A stretch of 7,275 bases of DNA from Acidobacteriaceae bacterium (lineage in GTDB: Bacteria; Acidobacteriota; Terriglobia; Terriglobales; Acidobacteriaceae). The position numbers and the translations under genes are program-made. Below are positions 1-5,970 of the stretch, piece by piece. The notes under the pieces were generated by a model, which was not told where the DNA came from, ran no database searches, and worked only from the letters and a program-made list of their open reading frames with translations. Where the stretch lies: assembly GCA_025929125.1 (NCBI GenBank), contig JAICMT010000073.1, positions 1 to 7,275 on the forward strand, read 5' to 3'. Positions within the stretch are counted from its first letter, which is position 1, and every line of letters begins with the position of its first letter.

Positions 1-1175
1 CCGATGCTGAGATCCAGTCCTACTACAACTCACACCTGGCTGAGTACAAGACAGAAGAGCAGGTGAAGACCCGGCACATCCTGATCAACTCGAAGGCAGG
101 CGCCGACGCCCAGTCCGACAATGCCGCGAAGGCGAAGGCGGAGGACGTGCTGAAGCAGTTGAAGGCTGGCGGCAACTTCGCCGAACTGGCCAAAAAGTAT
201 TCCGAAGACCCGGGCAGCAAGGATCAGGGCGGCGAGCTTCCGCTGATGCCGACTGCGGGCCTGGATCCGGCCTACGCGAAGGCGGCGATGGCCCTCAACC
301 CCGGCCAGACCTCCGGGCTGGTCAAGTCGCAGTTTGGGTACCACATCATCCAGACCGAGCAGAAGCAGCCCGCCGGCACCAAACCGCTGAGCGAGGTGAA
401 GGACTCGATCGTGCAGGTCCTCGAGCAACAGAAGGCTGGACAGGCAGAGCAGCAGTTCGCCGGTCAGCTTGCGGACGATGCCCGCAAGAACGGCATGGAG
501 AAAGCTGCAGCCGCACATGGGCTGCACGTGGTCACCACCGATTACGTCGCGCGCGATGGCGTGATTGGCGGCCTGTCCGACGCCTCTTCCCTGCTCAATC
601 AGGCGTTCTCTGCCAGCAAGGGTGCTGCGCCTGCAACCGTCTCCACCGGCGATGGCTTTGCCGTCTTCCAGGTGCTCGACGTGAAACAGGCGCACGCGCC
701 TGACTTTGCCGAGTACAGGTCGCACATCCTCGACGACTACCGCAACGAGCGCGCCCCCGTAATTATCCAGGACGAGCTCCGCAAGCTGGATGACCGCGCC
801 AAGGTGCTCAACGATCTGAAGAAGGCTGCTGCCGAGTTTAAGATTTCCGTCAAGTCCAGCGATCTCGTGGGACAGGACGGCCAGATTCCCGACCTCGGAG
901 CCATGACCGGCGGCGCAGCGGTTGCGTTCTCGCTGCCTAAGGGAGCCATCTCCGGCCCGATCAGCACGGCGGACGGCGGAGCCGTCCTCTCCGTCACCGA
1001 CAAGCAGGAGCCGAGCGCGGACGAGATCGCCAAGAACTTCGATCGCATGCGCGATCAGCTTCTCAGTGAGCAACGCGATCAGATGTTCAACGTGTTCGTG
1101 GGCACTCTGGCCAAGCGGTATGAGGATGGCAGGGGAATCCGGCTGTCCAGGCAGGCACAATCGCCAGCCAGCTAA
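1..1175 (+). CDS. PpiD/SurA-like parvulin peptidyl-prolyl cis-trans isomerase (5' end missing)
   Basis: The reading frame is already open at base 3, so the true start and N-terminus lie left of the window; 390 residues remain. Numbering from the first visible codon (Asp at 3-5), a parvulin (rotamase) domain spans about residues 20-118. It shows the RHILI strand, the YSEDPGS and QGGEL motifs, a proline/glycine-rich turn and the closing FGYHII strand (His114). Enzymes of this family isomerise X-Pro bonds and act as chaperones for exported proteins, usually from a membrane anchor or the periplasm. Any signal or anchor would be in the missing part. The visible start, an SYYNSH-type segment just before the domain, is typical of PpiD/SurA-like proteins. 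Two later stretches, about 202-227 and 309-338, resemble the closing half of a parvulin domain but lack the rest, so they look like degenerate, non-catalytic copies, as in PpiD-type architectures. The protein ends in a charged helix and a TAA stop. PpiD versus SurA/PrsA cannot be settled without the N-terminus. Confidence 0.88.
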   Translation, partial: DAEIQSYYNSHLAEYKTEEQVKTRHILINSKAGADAQSDNAAKAKAEDVLKQLKAGGNFAELAKKYSEDPGSKDQGGELPLMPTAGLDPAYAKAAMALNPGQTSGLVKSQFGYHIIQTEQKQPAGTKPLSEVKDSIVQVLEQQKAGQAEQQFAGQLADDARKNGMEKAAAAHGLHVVTTDYVARDGVIGGLSDASSLLNQAFSASKGAAPATVSTGDGFAVFQVLDVKQAHAPDFAEYRSHILDDYRNERAPVIIQDELRKLDDRAKVLNDLKKAAAEFKISVKSSDLVGQDGQIPDLGAMTGGAAVAFSLPKGAISGPISTADGGAVLSVTDKQEPSADEIAKNFDRMRDQLLSEQRDQMFNVFVGTLAKRYEDGRGIRLSRQAQSPAS

Positions 1176-1197
1176 AGACTCATTGAATACTCGCCTG

Positions 1198-1242
1198 GGG
1201 CCTGTCCTCCGCCGGTTGTGCTCGCCGGCAGTGGGCAGGCCC
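1198..1242 (+). terminator. Composite hairpin after the isomerase gene, possible terminator or leader structure
   Basis: Bases 1198-1207 pair with 1233-1242 in a 10-bp stem containing one G-U pair. Inside it, after a small internal loop, 1211-1215 pairs with 1225-1229 around a 9-base loop. The structure begins 22 bases after the isomerase stop codon. No clean T-run follows (TCTGGTTTGC), so a classic intrinsic terminator is not proven. A transcript-end stabiliser, or a leader structure for malQ if transcription reads through, are alternatives. Confidence 0.4.
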
Positions 1243-1248
1243 TCTGGT

Positions 1249-1278
1249 TTGCAAGCTTCAATATCCAGTGGGCAAAAT
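1249..1278 (+). promoter_or_regulatory. Weak candidate sigma-70 promoter for malQ
   Basis: TTGCAA at 1249-1254 (4 of 6 match to the -35 consensus) and CAAAAT at 1273-1278 (4 of 6 match to -10) are 18 bases apart. They would give a start near 1285, about 40 bases before the malQ ATG. The -10 lies inside a small inverted repeat (1268-1275 with 1278-1285). Matches this weak occur by chance; I list it only because the hairpin upstream suggests malQ may have its own promoter. Confidence 0.2.
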
Positions 1279-1323
1279 TGCCCGCTGCTGCATCTCAAGC
1301 AAAAGATCGCTGAAGGATCGGGG

Positions 1324-2862
1324 ATGAATCAGGACCGCCTCTGTGGAGTCTTATTGCATGTCACGTCGCTGCCCTCGCTGGGGGGCGTGGGTGACTTCGG
1401 CCCCGCGGCCTATGAGTTCATCGATTTTCTGGTCTCCGCCAAACAGCGCCTGTGGCAGGTGCTTCCGCTCGGACCCACGGGCTATGGCAGCTCCCCGTAC
1501 TCGGGCCTCTCGGCCTTCGCAGGTAATCCGGTGCTGCTCTCCCTGGAACGGCTGGTGGGAGATGGCCTGCTCGCGCCAGCCCTGCTCGAATCGGTGCCCG
1601 GCCCCGGCGGGCCGGCTGACTTCGGTACGGCGTGGGAGTGCAAGATGCCCCTCATCTACGAGGCCGCATCCAACTTCCTTGACCGCGCAAGCGAAATCCA
1701 GCGCGCCGAGTTCCTCAAATATTGTGAGCAGAACATCTCATGGCTGCCGGACTACGCCATGTTCAACGTGCTCCGCCGACGCTTCGGCTACCGGAGCTGG
1801 AATGAGTGGCCGGAGGAATTCGCGCTGCGCAACCAGCAGACTCTCTCGCAGACCATGAATGAGTGCAGCCGGGAGCTCGCGATGGAGCAGGCGGTCCAAT
1901 ACCTCTTCCATCAGCAGTGGACCGCATTGCGCGAGTACGCGAACGAGCACGACGTCCGTATCCTCGGCGACGTCGCCATCTTCGTCAGCTACGACAGCGC
2001 GGATGTGTGGACCAACCCGGAGATCTTCGAGTTGGACGAGCAGCGCCGCATGATCCGCGTCTCCGGCGTGCCGCCTGATTACTTTTCCGCCTCCGGGCAG
2101 CGCTGGGGCAATCCTCTCTATCGCTGGGACATCCTGCGCGAACGAGGCTTCGACTGGTGGGTGGCACGCATGCGCCGCGCGCTCGCGCTGCACGACCTGG
2201 TGCGGCTGGATCACTTCCGCGGCTTCGAGGCTTATTGGTCGATCGCCGCCGAGGAAGACACCGCCATGCATGGGCATTGGGTCAAGGCTCCGGGCAATGA
2301 CCTCTTCCAGCGACTGCGTGAGCTGCTGGGAGACCTGCCTTTCGTCGCCGAAGACCTCGGCCTCATCACACCGGAGGTGGAAGACCTACGCGAGCGCTTT
2401 GCCATGCCCGGTATGCGCATCCTGCAGTTCGGATTCGGCGAACGTGGCTCGCATGTTTATCTTCCCCACAACTACGTTCCCAACACCGTGGTTTACACCG
2501 GCACTCACGACAACAACACCACGCTGGGCTGGTGGCGCGATACGGCAACGCCCATTGAAAAAGCAAACATTGAGTCGTACCTTGGTCCCGTGACCGGCGA
2601 AGCCGATGTCGTCGGGGCGATGATGCGGACAGCCGCTCGCTCCGTCGCGAACATCTGCATCTTTCCCATGCAGGACATCCTCTGCCTCGGCTCCGAAGGC
2701 CGCATGAACACTCCCGCCGCCGGGCACGGCAATTGGACGTGGCGCTACTCGAGCAACCAGTTGCGTCCGGAGATCGCCGCCACGCTTGCCCGGCTGATGG
2801 AGATGACCGATCGGGATGGCTATGTGCCCGCAAAAGATGCGATCGCAGGGCTTCCAGACTGA
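1324..2862 (+). CDS. malQ: 4-alpha-glucanotransferase (amylomaltase, GH77)
   Basis: A complete 512-residue protein. It transfers alpha-1,4-glucan segments between maltodextrins in the cytoplasm, releasing glucose, in maltodextrin and glycogen metabolism. The length fits the compact Thermus-type amylomaltases (about 500 residues) rather than the roughly 690-residue enterobacterial MalQ. The N-terminal motif QVLPLGPTGYG-SPYSG-SAFAGNP (residues 45-69) is diagnostic of GH77. GDVAIFVSYDSADVW starts at residue 215. The catalytic residues are visible: nucleophile Asp296 in VRLDHFRGF, acid/base Glu343 in FVAEDLG, and the transition-state Asp396 in GTHDNNT, close to 293/340/395 in Thermus aquaticus. 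The ATG at 1324 is preferred because AAGGA at 1313-1317 sits 6 bases upstream and the family motif begins within a few residues (LCGVLLHVTSLPS). The frame stays open upstream to 922, but that part overlaps the isomerase gene and looks non-coding. No glycogen phosphorylase or other glucan gene is in view. Confidence 0.96.
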   Translation: MNQDRLCGVLLHVTSLPSLGGVGDFGPAAYEFIDFLVSAKQRLWQVLPLGPTGYGSSPYSGLSAFAGNPVLLSLERLVGDGLLAPALLESVPGPGGPADFGTAWECKMPLIYEAASNFLDRASEIQRAEFLKYCEQNISWLPDYAMFNVLRRRFGYRSWNEWPEEFALRNQQTLSQTMNECSRELAMEQAVQYLFHQQWTALREYANEHDVRILGDVAIFVSYDSADVWTNPEIFELDEQRRMIRVSGVPPDYFSASGQRWGNPLYRWDILRERGFDWWVARMRRALALHDLVRLDHFRGFEAYWSIAAEEDTAMHGHWVKAPGNDLFQRLRELLGDLPFVAEDLGLITPEVEDLRERFAMPGMRILQFGFGERGSHVYLPHNYVPNTVVYTGTHDNNTTLGWWRDTATPIEKANIESYLGPVTGEADVVGAMMRTAARSVANICIFPMQDILCLGSEGRMNTPAAGHGNWTWRYSSNQLRPEIAATLARLMEMTDRDGYVPAKDAIAGLPD

Positions 2863-2893
2863 TCCGGAATGGGCCCGAGGCGTGAAAGGAACG

Positions 2894-2910
2894 TTGGCAC
2901 TTGCTCTGCA
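2894..2910 (+). promoter_or_regulatory. Candidate sigma-54 (RpoN) -24/-12 promoter
   Basis: The sequence TTGGCACTTGCTCTGCA carries the full -24 element YTGGCAC and a -12 element CTGCA (consensus TTGCW). The two essential dinucleotides, GG (2896-2897) and GC (2908-2909), are exactly 10 bases apart, as sigma-54 requires. It matches 11 of the 14 defined positions of the usual consensus. Transcription would start near 2920, about 55 bases before the small gene at 2975. The site is 31 bases past the malQ stop, in non-coding sequence and in the right orientation. Sigma-54 promoters need an enhancer-binding activator, and I cannot identify its binding site here. Confidence 0.55.
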
Positions 2911-2974
2911 CATCCTGCCGACTGCGGTATCCGTTCTAAACTAAAGAGCAGTACCACTCATTACAGGAGCAACG

Positions 2975-3160
2975 ATGCCTCTCTCTGGCGAAGCAATCCG
3001 CACCATGAACTATGTCGATGACATCTCCGTAACGCTGCGCCGGATTCTTACGGTCCTCCCCTCACTCACGGAAGAAGAGCGCCGGCGTGTCTCCGACCAC
3101 ATCAAGAAGGCCGACCCCAGCTACGACAGCGTGCTGCAGGCATTGCAGGCCAAGAAGTGA
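2975..3160 (+). CDS. Small conserved-looking protein of unknown function, 61 residues
   Basis: I do not recognise a family. The ATG at 2975 is chosen because AGGAG at 2965-2969 lies 5 bases upstream; a second in-frame ATG at 3005 has no ribosome-binding site. The protein has no signal peptide, membrane segment or cysteine. It is rich in charged residues and looks largely helical. A hydrophobic-periodic N-terminal half (DDISVTLRRILTVLPSL) leads into a charged helix (TEEERRRVSDHIKKADPSY) and a short C-terminal helix ending in Lys-Lys. The TGA stop overlaps the GTG start of the next gene, so the two are probably translationally coupled and co-transcribed from the candidate sigma-54 promoter. The ribosome-binding site, coupling and normal GC-rich codon use support a real gene. 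A partner or regulator of the downstream Rossmann protein is a guess from position only. Confidence 0.7.
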   Translation: MPLSGEAIRTMNYVDDISVTLRRILTVLPSLTEEERRRVSDHIKKADPSYDSVLQALQAKK

Positions 3161-3747
3161 ATTCCCCAGCGGCCGGCGGAACCTCCTCGCCGTCCCAATT
3201 ACTCAAAACCACCGCGGTCATCGGAGCAGGCAGAGCCGGCCGAGCGTTCGCCTTTCTCTGCGCCCGCCGAGGCCACCGCGTCATCCTGGAAGACGTCATG
3301 CCGGCCAACCTTCGGCATGCGCAGCAGGAACTCGCGCAGCTCGGCCCCGCAGCCATCTGCGGGACGCTTGAGCTCGCAGGCACCATTGAAGCAGCCGTGC
3401 GTGAGGCCGACCTCATTGTGGATTTCGTGCCCGACGAGCTCGAATCCAAGCTCGAAATCTTCTGCCTGGTCGACCGTATGGCACCGCCGAAGACGCTGCT
3501 GCTGACTCCGTCGGAGAACCTCAGCATCACCGACCTCGCCTCCTGCACCTATCGCAGCGACCACTGCTTTGCCGTACGCGGCGCCTTTGGTGAGATCCAG
3601 CATGGCGGAGCGGTGCGCCTTCTATATCCGGCGGCAACGAATGAGGCATCGCTCAACTCCGTGGCGGGTTTCCTGCGCGAGCTTGGGGCCAGCGTCCAGG
3701 TTGAGCCGGATCAGGACGCACCCATGCTGGTGAAGAACCAGCGCTGA
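3157..3747 (+). CDS. 3-hydroxyacyl-CoA dehydrogenase NAD-binding domain-like protein, probably not a functional dehydrogenase
   Basis: A 196-residue stand-alone Rossmann protein starting at a GTG that overlaps the previous stop (GTGA). The dinucleotide-binding fold is clear: AVIGAGRAGRAF with GxGxxG at residues 23-28, and an acidic pair Glu45-Asp46 at the end of the second strand, suggesting NAD(H) rather than NADP. DLIVDFVPDELESK (85-98) and TPSENLSITDLA (117-128) match the 3-hydroxyacyl-CoA dehydrogenase N-domain pattern. In an ungapped by-eye alignment to human L-3-hydroxyacyl-CoA dehydrogenase, the HFFNP motif becomes RGAFGE. Catalytic His is replaced by Gly142, the motif Asn by Gly145, and the partner Glu by Arg154. 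The C-terminal dimerisation and substrate domain (about 100 residues) is absent; the protein ends just after the first domain. It may therefore bind a nucleotide without the classic chemistry, or act on another substrate. The TGA stop directly touches the stop of convergent hemA. Confidence 0.85.
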   Translation: MNSPAAGGTSSPSQLLKTTAVIGAGRAGRAFAFLCARRGHRVILEDVMPANLRHAQQELAQLGPAAICGTLELAGTIEAAVREADLIVDFVPDELESKLEIFCLVDRMAPPKTLLLTPSENLSITDLASCTYRSDHCFAVRGAFGEIQHGGAVRLLYPAATNEASLNSVAGFLRELGASVQVEPDQDAPMLVKNQR

Positions 3748-3768
3748 CTACCGCTCTTCGGATTTTTT
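3731..3768 (+). terminator. Possible intrinsic terminator for the + strand unit, inside the hemA 3' end
   Basis: Bases 3731-3736 pair with 3755-3760 (6 bp including one G-U). After a 4-base bulge, 3741-3743 pairs with 3752-3754 around an 8-base loop. Six T residues follow at 3763-3768. The stem is weak and the T-run is also explained by two Lys AAA codons of hemA on the other strand, so this is tentative. No T-run follows the hairpin on the - strand, so it would not end hemA transcripts. Confidence 0.3.
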
Positions 3769-5076
3769 GCGCAAATCGACAATCTGCGGATGGAGTAGCT
3801 TAGCCGTCAGCGATCTGGTCAGAGCCTCGACCGCAGCCTGCTGCTCCGCCGTAAGGCTCCCCAGACGCTTGGCCGCTCGCGCCAGCTCCAGCTGCCGCAC
3901 CGCCTCGGCATTTTCCTGCAGCGCAACAATCGCCGGGACCACCTCACGCCGTTCCAGGTGCTGGTGGTACTTCTCCACCTCCGCCGTAACGATCTTCTCC
4001 GCCTCGGCTGACTCCCTGCTGCGATCCGCCAGGTGAGCAGCTGCGACCTGCTGCAGGTCGTCGATGTCGTACAGAAAGCAGCCTTCAATCTCATTGACTC
4101 CGGGATCCACATCGCGGGGCACGGCGATATCAATAAAGAACATGGGCCGATTGCGGCGGCGTTCCATCAAACGAAGGCCGTGAGAGCGATCGAAGATGTG
4201 CGTCTGCGCCCCAGTCGATGTAACGACAATGTCAGCGCGTGCAGCCTGCTCGTACAGCTGTTCGAATGCAACCACCTCGATACTGCAGCGCGGCGCATTC
4301 GGCTGCGCTACGATCTGCGCCGAAATCTGCTCGGTCATCTGCCCGGCGATCAGGGCCGCCCGCTCCCGGGTGCGGTTGGAGACAAGGATTGATGTGGCTC
4401 CCTGCTGCAGCAAATGGCGCGCTGCGAGATCCGACATCTTGCCTGCACCGACCAGCAGCACTGTCTTGCCCTGCAGCGAACCGAAGATTTTGCGCGCAAG
4501 CTCTACGGCAACCGATGCAATGGAAACCGAGCTGGACCCAATCTGCGTCTCGGACCGAACTCGCTTAGCCACCGAGAACGCGCGCTGCAGCAGAGGTTCC
4601 AGGCAGGCGGCCACGGCTCCGGCTTCCCTCGCGCAGCTATAGGCTTCCTTCACTTGCCCAAGGATCTGCGGCTCGCCCACAACCATGGAATCCAAGGAAG
4701 AGGCTACGCGGAAGAGGTGTCGAATAGCCTCGCGGTCGCGGAATTCGTACAGATGCGGCTCGACCGAACTCGCCGGAATGGCGTAGTACTCGTGCAGAAA
4801 GCGCAGCAGGTTCGTATTGCCTCTGCCCTCGTCCTGCTCCTGCCAAACCAGGAACTCGACTCGGTTGCACGTCGAGAGGATCATCGATTCGCGCACCCCG
4901 GGCTGCTGCGTCAGGGTTCGCACCGCATCGGGCAGCCGCGTTGCAGAGAGCGAGAGCCGCTCGCGCACCTCAATCGGCGCCGTCGTGTGATTCACGCCCA
5001 CCAGCAACAATATTCCCGAGCTCGCAGAGACGTGCTCTGCAGCAGGCGTAAGGCGTTGTTGCGTCACCGAACTCAT
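3748..5076 (-). CDS. hemA: Glutamyl-tRNA reductase
   Basis: A complete 442-residue protein. It reduces glutamyl-tRNA(Glu) with NADPH to glutamate-1-semialdehyde, the first committed step of the C5 route to heme and other tetrapyrroles in the cytosol. The N-terminal catalytic domain has GVNHTTAPIEVRERL (27-41) and the nucleophile Cys70 in LSTCNRVE, which forms the thioester. The signature SLDSMVVGEPQILGQVK (127-143) follows. The NADPH-binding domain carries VLLVGAGKMSDLAARHL (206-222) and SNRTRERA. The C-terminal helical dimerisation domain, rich in Glu, Arg and Ala, completes the usual three-domain plan and normal length (about 420-450). About 20 residues precede the first conserved strand, a short variable extension. 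The ATG overlaps the hemX TGA as ATGA, which fixes the start and implies translational coupling; no strong ribosome-binding site is needed or seen. hemC does not follow: the gene ends flush against a convergent gene. Confidence 0.96.
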   Translation of the reverse strand: MSSVTQQRLTPAAEHVSASSGILLLVGVNHTTAPIEVRERLSLSATRLPDAVRTLTQQPGVRESMILSTCNRVEFLVWQEQDEGRGNTNLLRFLHEYYAIPASSVEPHLYEFRDREAIRHLFRVASSLDSMVVGEPQILGQVKEAYSCAREAGAVAACLEPLLQRAFSVAKRVRSETQIGSSSVSIASVAVELARKIFGSLQGKTVLLVGAGKMSDLAARHLLQQGATSILVSNRTRERAALIAGQMTEQISAQIVAQPNAPRCSIEVVAFEQLYEQAARADIVVTSTGAQTHIFDRSHGLRLMERRRNRPMFFIDIAVPRDVDPGVNEIEGCFLYDIDDLQQVAAAHLADRSRESAEAEKIVTAEVEKYHQHLERREVVPAIVALQENAEAVRQLELARAAKRLGSLTAEQQAAVEALTRSLTAKLLHPQIVDLRKKSEER

Positions 5077-5891
5077 GGCGTGGCAAACCTGTGGACGACG
5101 GAGAACTGGTTGGCTGCCCAGACAAACAACACAACCAGCACGATCAGACTCGAGAGATAGACGGCACGCCGTCCGCGCAATCCGGACGAGCGGCGGATGA
5201 AAATTGAAACGATATAGGCTATCCAGAGGCCGAACGTGAGTAGAATTTTCGGGTCTGCGAAGTACCGTGCCCCGTAATCCGCCTGAGCCATCAATGTGCC
5301 GATCAGCAACCCAGCGGTCATGCAGGGAAGGCCGAAGAGCAGAGTCTTCAACGCAATCTGATCAATCGTCTCCAGCGGCATATCAACCGCGGGCAGTCTG
5401 TCCAGACGCGAGCCTTTGTTCTTCAGCCGCCGCTCCTGGATCAGGTACAGCACCGACGCAAGCAGCGAAACGATCAGCCCAGCGTAGGCAGCCAGCAGCA
5501 GCACAATATGGACAATCACCCACCCGGTGTGGACCGGCTGCGAAAAGCTCTCCTGCCCAGGTCGGAACGCGGCTAGCCCAGCTAACAGAAACACGATCGG
5601 CAGCACGAAGATGCCCAACGACACCGAACGGTGTCTCCAGTAGACCGCCAGAAACAGCAGCGCGAGAATCAGAGCCAGGAGCGACTGTACCTCGTGCGCC
5701 TCCACCGGCAACCGATGATGCGCGGCATTGAGCATCTCGGCTAGCGACACGAAATGCAGCCCCGCTGCTCCAATGGCCGCCGGTATCGCGAACTGACTCC
5801 AGCGCGGCCGGTTATACAGCGCGGCTGGCAGGACGGCCAGCGAAGCTATGCCGTACAGAACCACCGCGAGTCTGAGCCAGAGGAGAGTCAT
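5073..5891 (-). CDS. HemX/CcsA-family integral membrane protein (cytochrome c assembly protein-like)
   Basis: A complete 272-residue, very hydrophobic protein with about eight predicted membrane helices (roughly 3-25, 34-54, 68-85, 90-108, 124-150, 180-202, 215-232, 243-262). Length and topology match HemX/YpjD-type members of the CcsA/CcmF superfamily, which lie beside hemA in many bacteria. The tryptophan-rich heme-handling WWD motif of true CcsA is not seen; the region between the last helices reads WIAYIVSIFIRR and then GLRGRRAVYL, as in HemX/YpjD proteins. Histidines in or near membrane segments (His46, His121, His128, His267) are possible heme ligands. In Bacillus, HemX affects HemA protein level, so a role in heme supply or HemA control is the best inference. 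The gene is first in a two-gene operon with hemA (ATGA overlap). The ATG at 5891 has no clear ribosome-binding site and sits only about 7 bases after the predicted transcription start. Confidence 0.85.
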   Translation of the reverse strand: MTLLWLRLAVVLYGIASLAVLPAALYNRPRWSQFAIPAAIGAAGLHFVSLAEMLNAAHHRLPVEAHEVQSLLALILALLFLAVYWRHRSVSLGIFVLPIVFLLAGLAAFRPGQESFSQPVHTGWVIVHIVLLLAAYAGLIVSLLASVLYLIQERRLKNKGSRLDRLPAVDMPLETIDQIALKTLLFGLPCMTAGLLIGTLMAQADYGARYFADPKILLTFGLWIAYIVSIFIRRSSGLRGRRAVYLSSLIVLVVLFVWAANQFSVVHRFATP

Positions 5892-5970
5892 TGCACCACT
5901 AGAAAGTATATCGGTCGGCCAATGCCGAAGTCAGATTCTCTGCGGAATTGCTGTATTCTGGGCGTTCAGC
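5892..5970. other. Divergent hemX/mutS intergenic region
   Basis: This is the only divergent gap in the window, 79 bases long, so it must hold or overlap the promoters of both hemX and mutS unless one lies inside a gene. The hemX-facing promoter is described separately. For mutS, TATTCT at 5954-5959 is the only reasonable -10 candidate. It lacks a good -35 and would start transcripts about 5 bases before the mutS ATG. Neither gene has a recognisable Shine-Dalgarno sequence, so both messages could be nearly leaderless. Confidence 0.5.
5905..5934 (-). promoter_or_regulatory. Candidate sigma-70 promoter for hemX-hemA
   Basis: On the - strand, CTGACT (5934-5929; 4 of 6 match to -35) is followed after 18 bases by TATACT (5910-5905; 5 of 6 match to -10). 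Transcription would begin near 5898, leaving a leader of only about 7 bases before the hemX ATG. The spacer contains a perfect 5-bp inverted repeat, TCGGC-CAAT-GCCGA (5915-5928), which might be an operator or might be chance. Confidence 0.45.

Noticed and set aside
1268..1285. Inverted repeat GTGGGCAA-AA-TTGCCCGC considered as a terminator
   Set aside because: It is followed by TGCTGC rather than a T-run, and the loop is only 2-4 bases; it is kept only as a structural observation.
30..1298. Long open frame on the - strand (422 codons) across the isomerase gene
   Set aside because: It is antisense to a clear parvulin protein, its product is low-complexity Leu/Arg/Gly-rich with no family resemblance, and long antisense frames are common in GC-rich genes.
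922..1323. Possible N-terminal extension of malQ upstream to 922
   Set aside because: It overlaps the isomerase gene, has Ser/Arg-rich shadow composition, and GH77 homology with a good ribosome-binding site starts at 1324.
2366..2913. Overlapping - strand frames at the malQ 3' end and in the following gap
   Set aside because: They have Arg/Ser/Cys-rich shadow composition, and malQ motifs on the + strand explain the region.
2902..2950. 6-base inverted repeat TGCTCT (2902-2907) / AGAGCA (2945-2950) around the sigma-54 site
   Set aside because: It is too short and too far apart to distinguish from chance.
3005..3160. Alternative start for the small gene at the ATG at 3005
   Set aside because: It has no ribosome-binding site, whereas the ATG at 2975 has AGGAG at an ideal distance.
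4414..5160. Open frame on the + strand opposite hemA (248 codons)
   Set aside because: It is antisense to conserved HemA motifs, and the translated product has no recognisable domain or ribosome-binding site.
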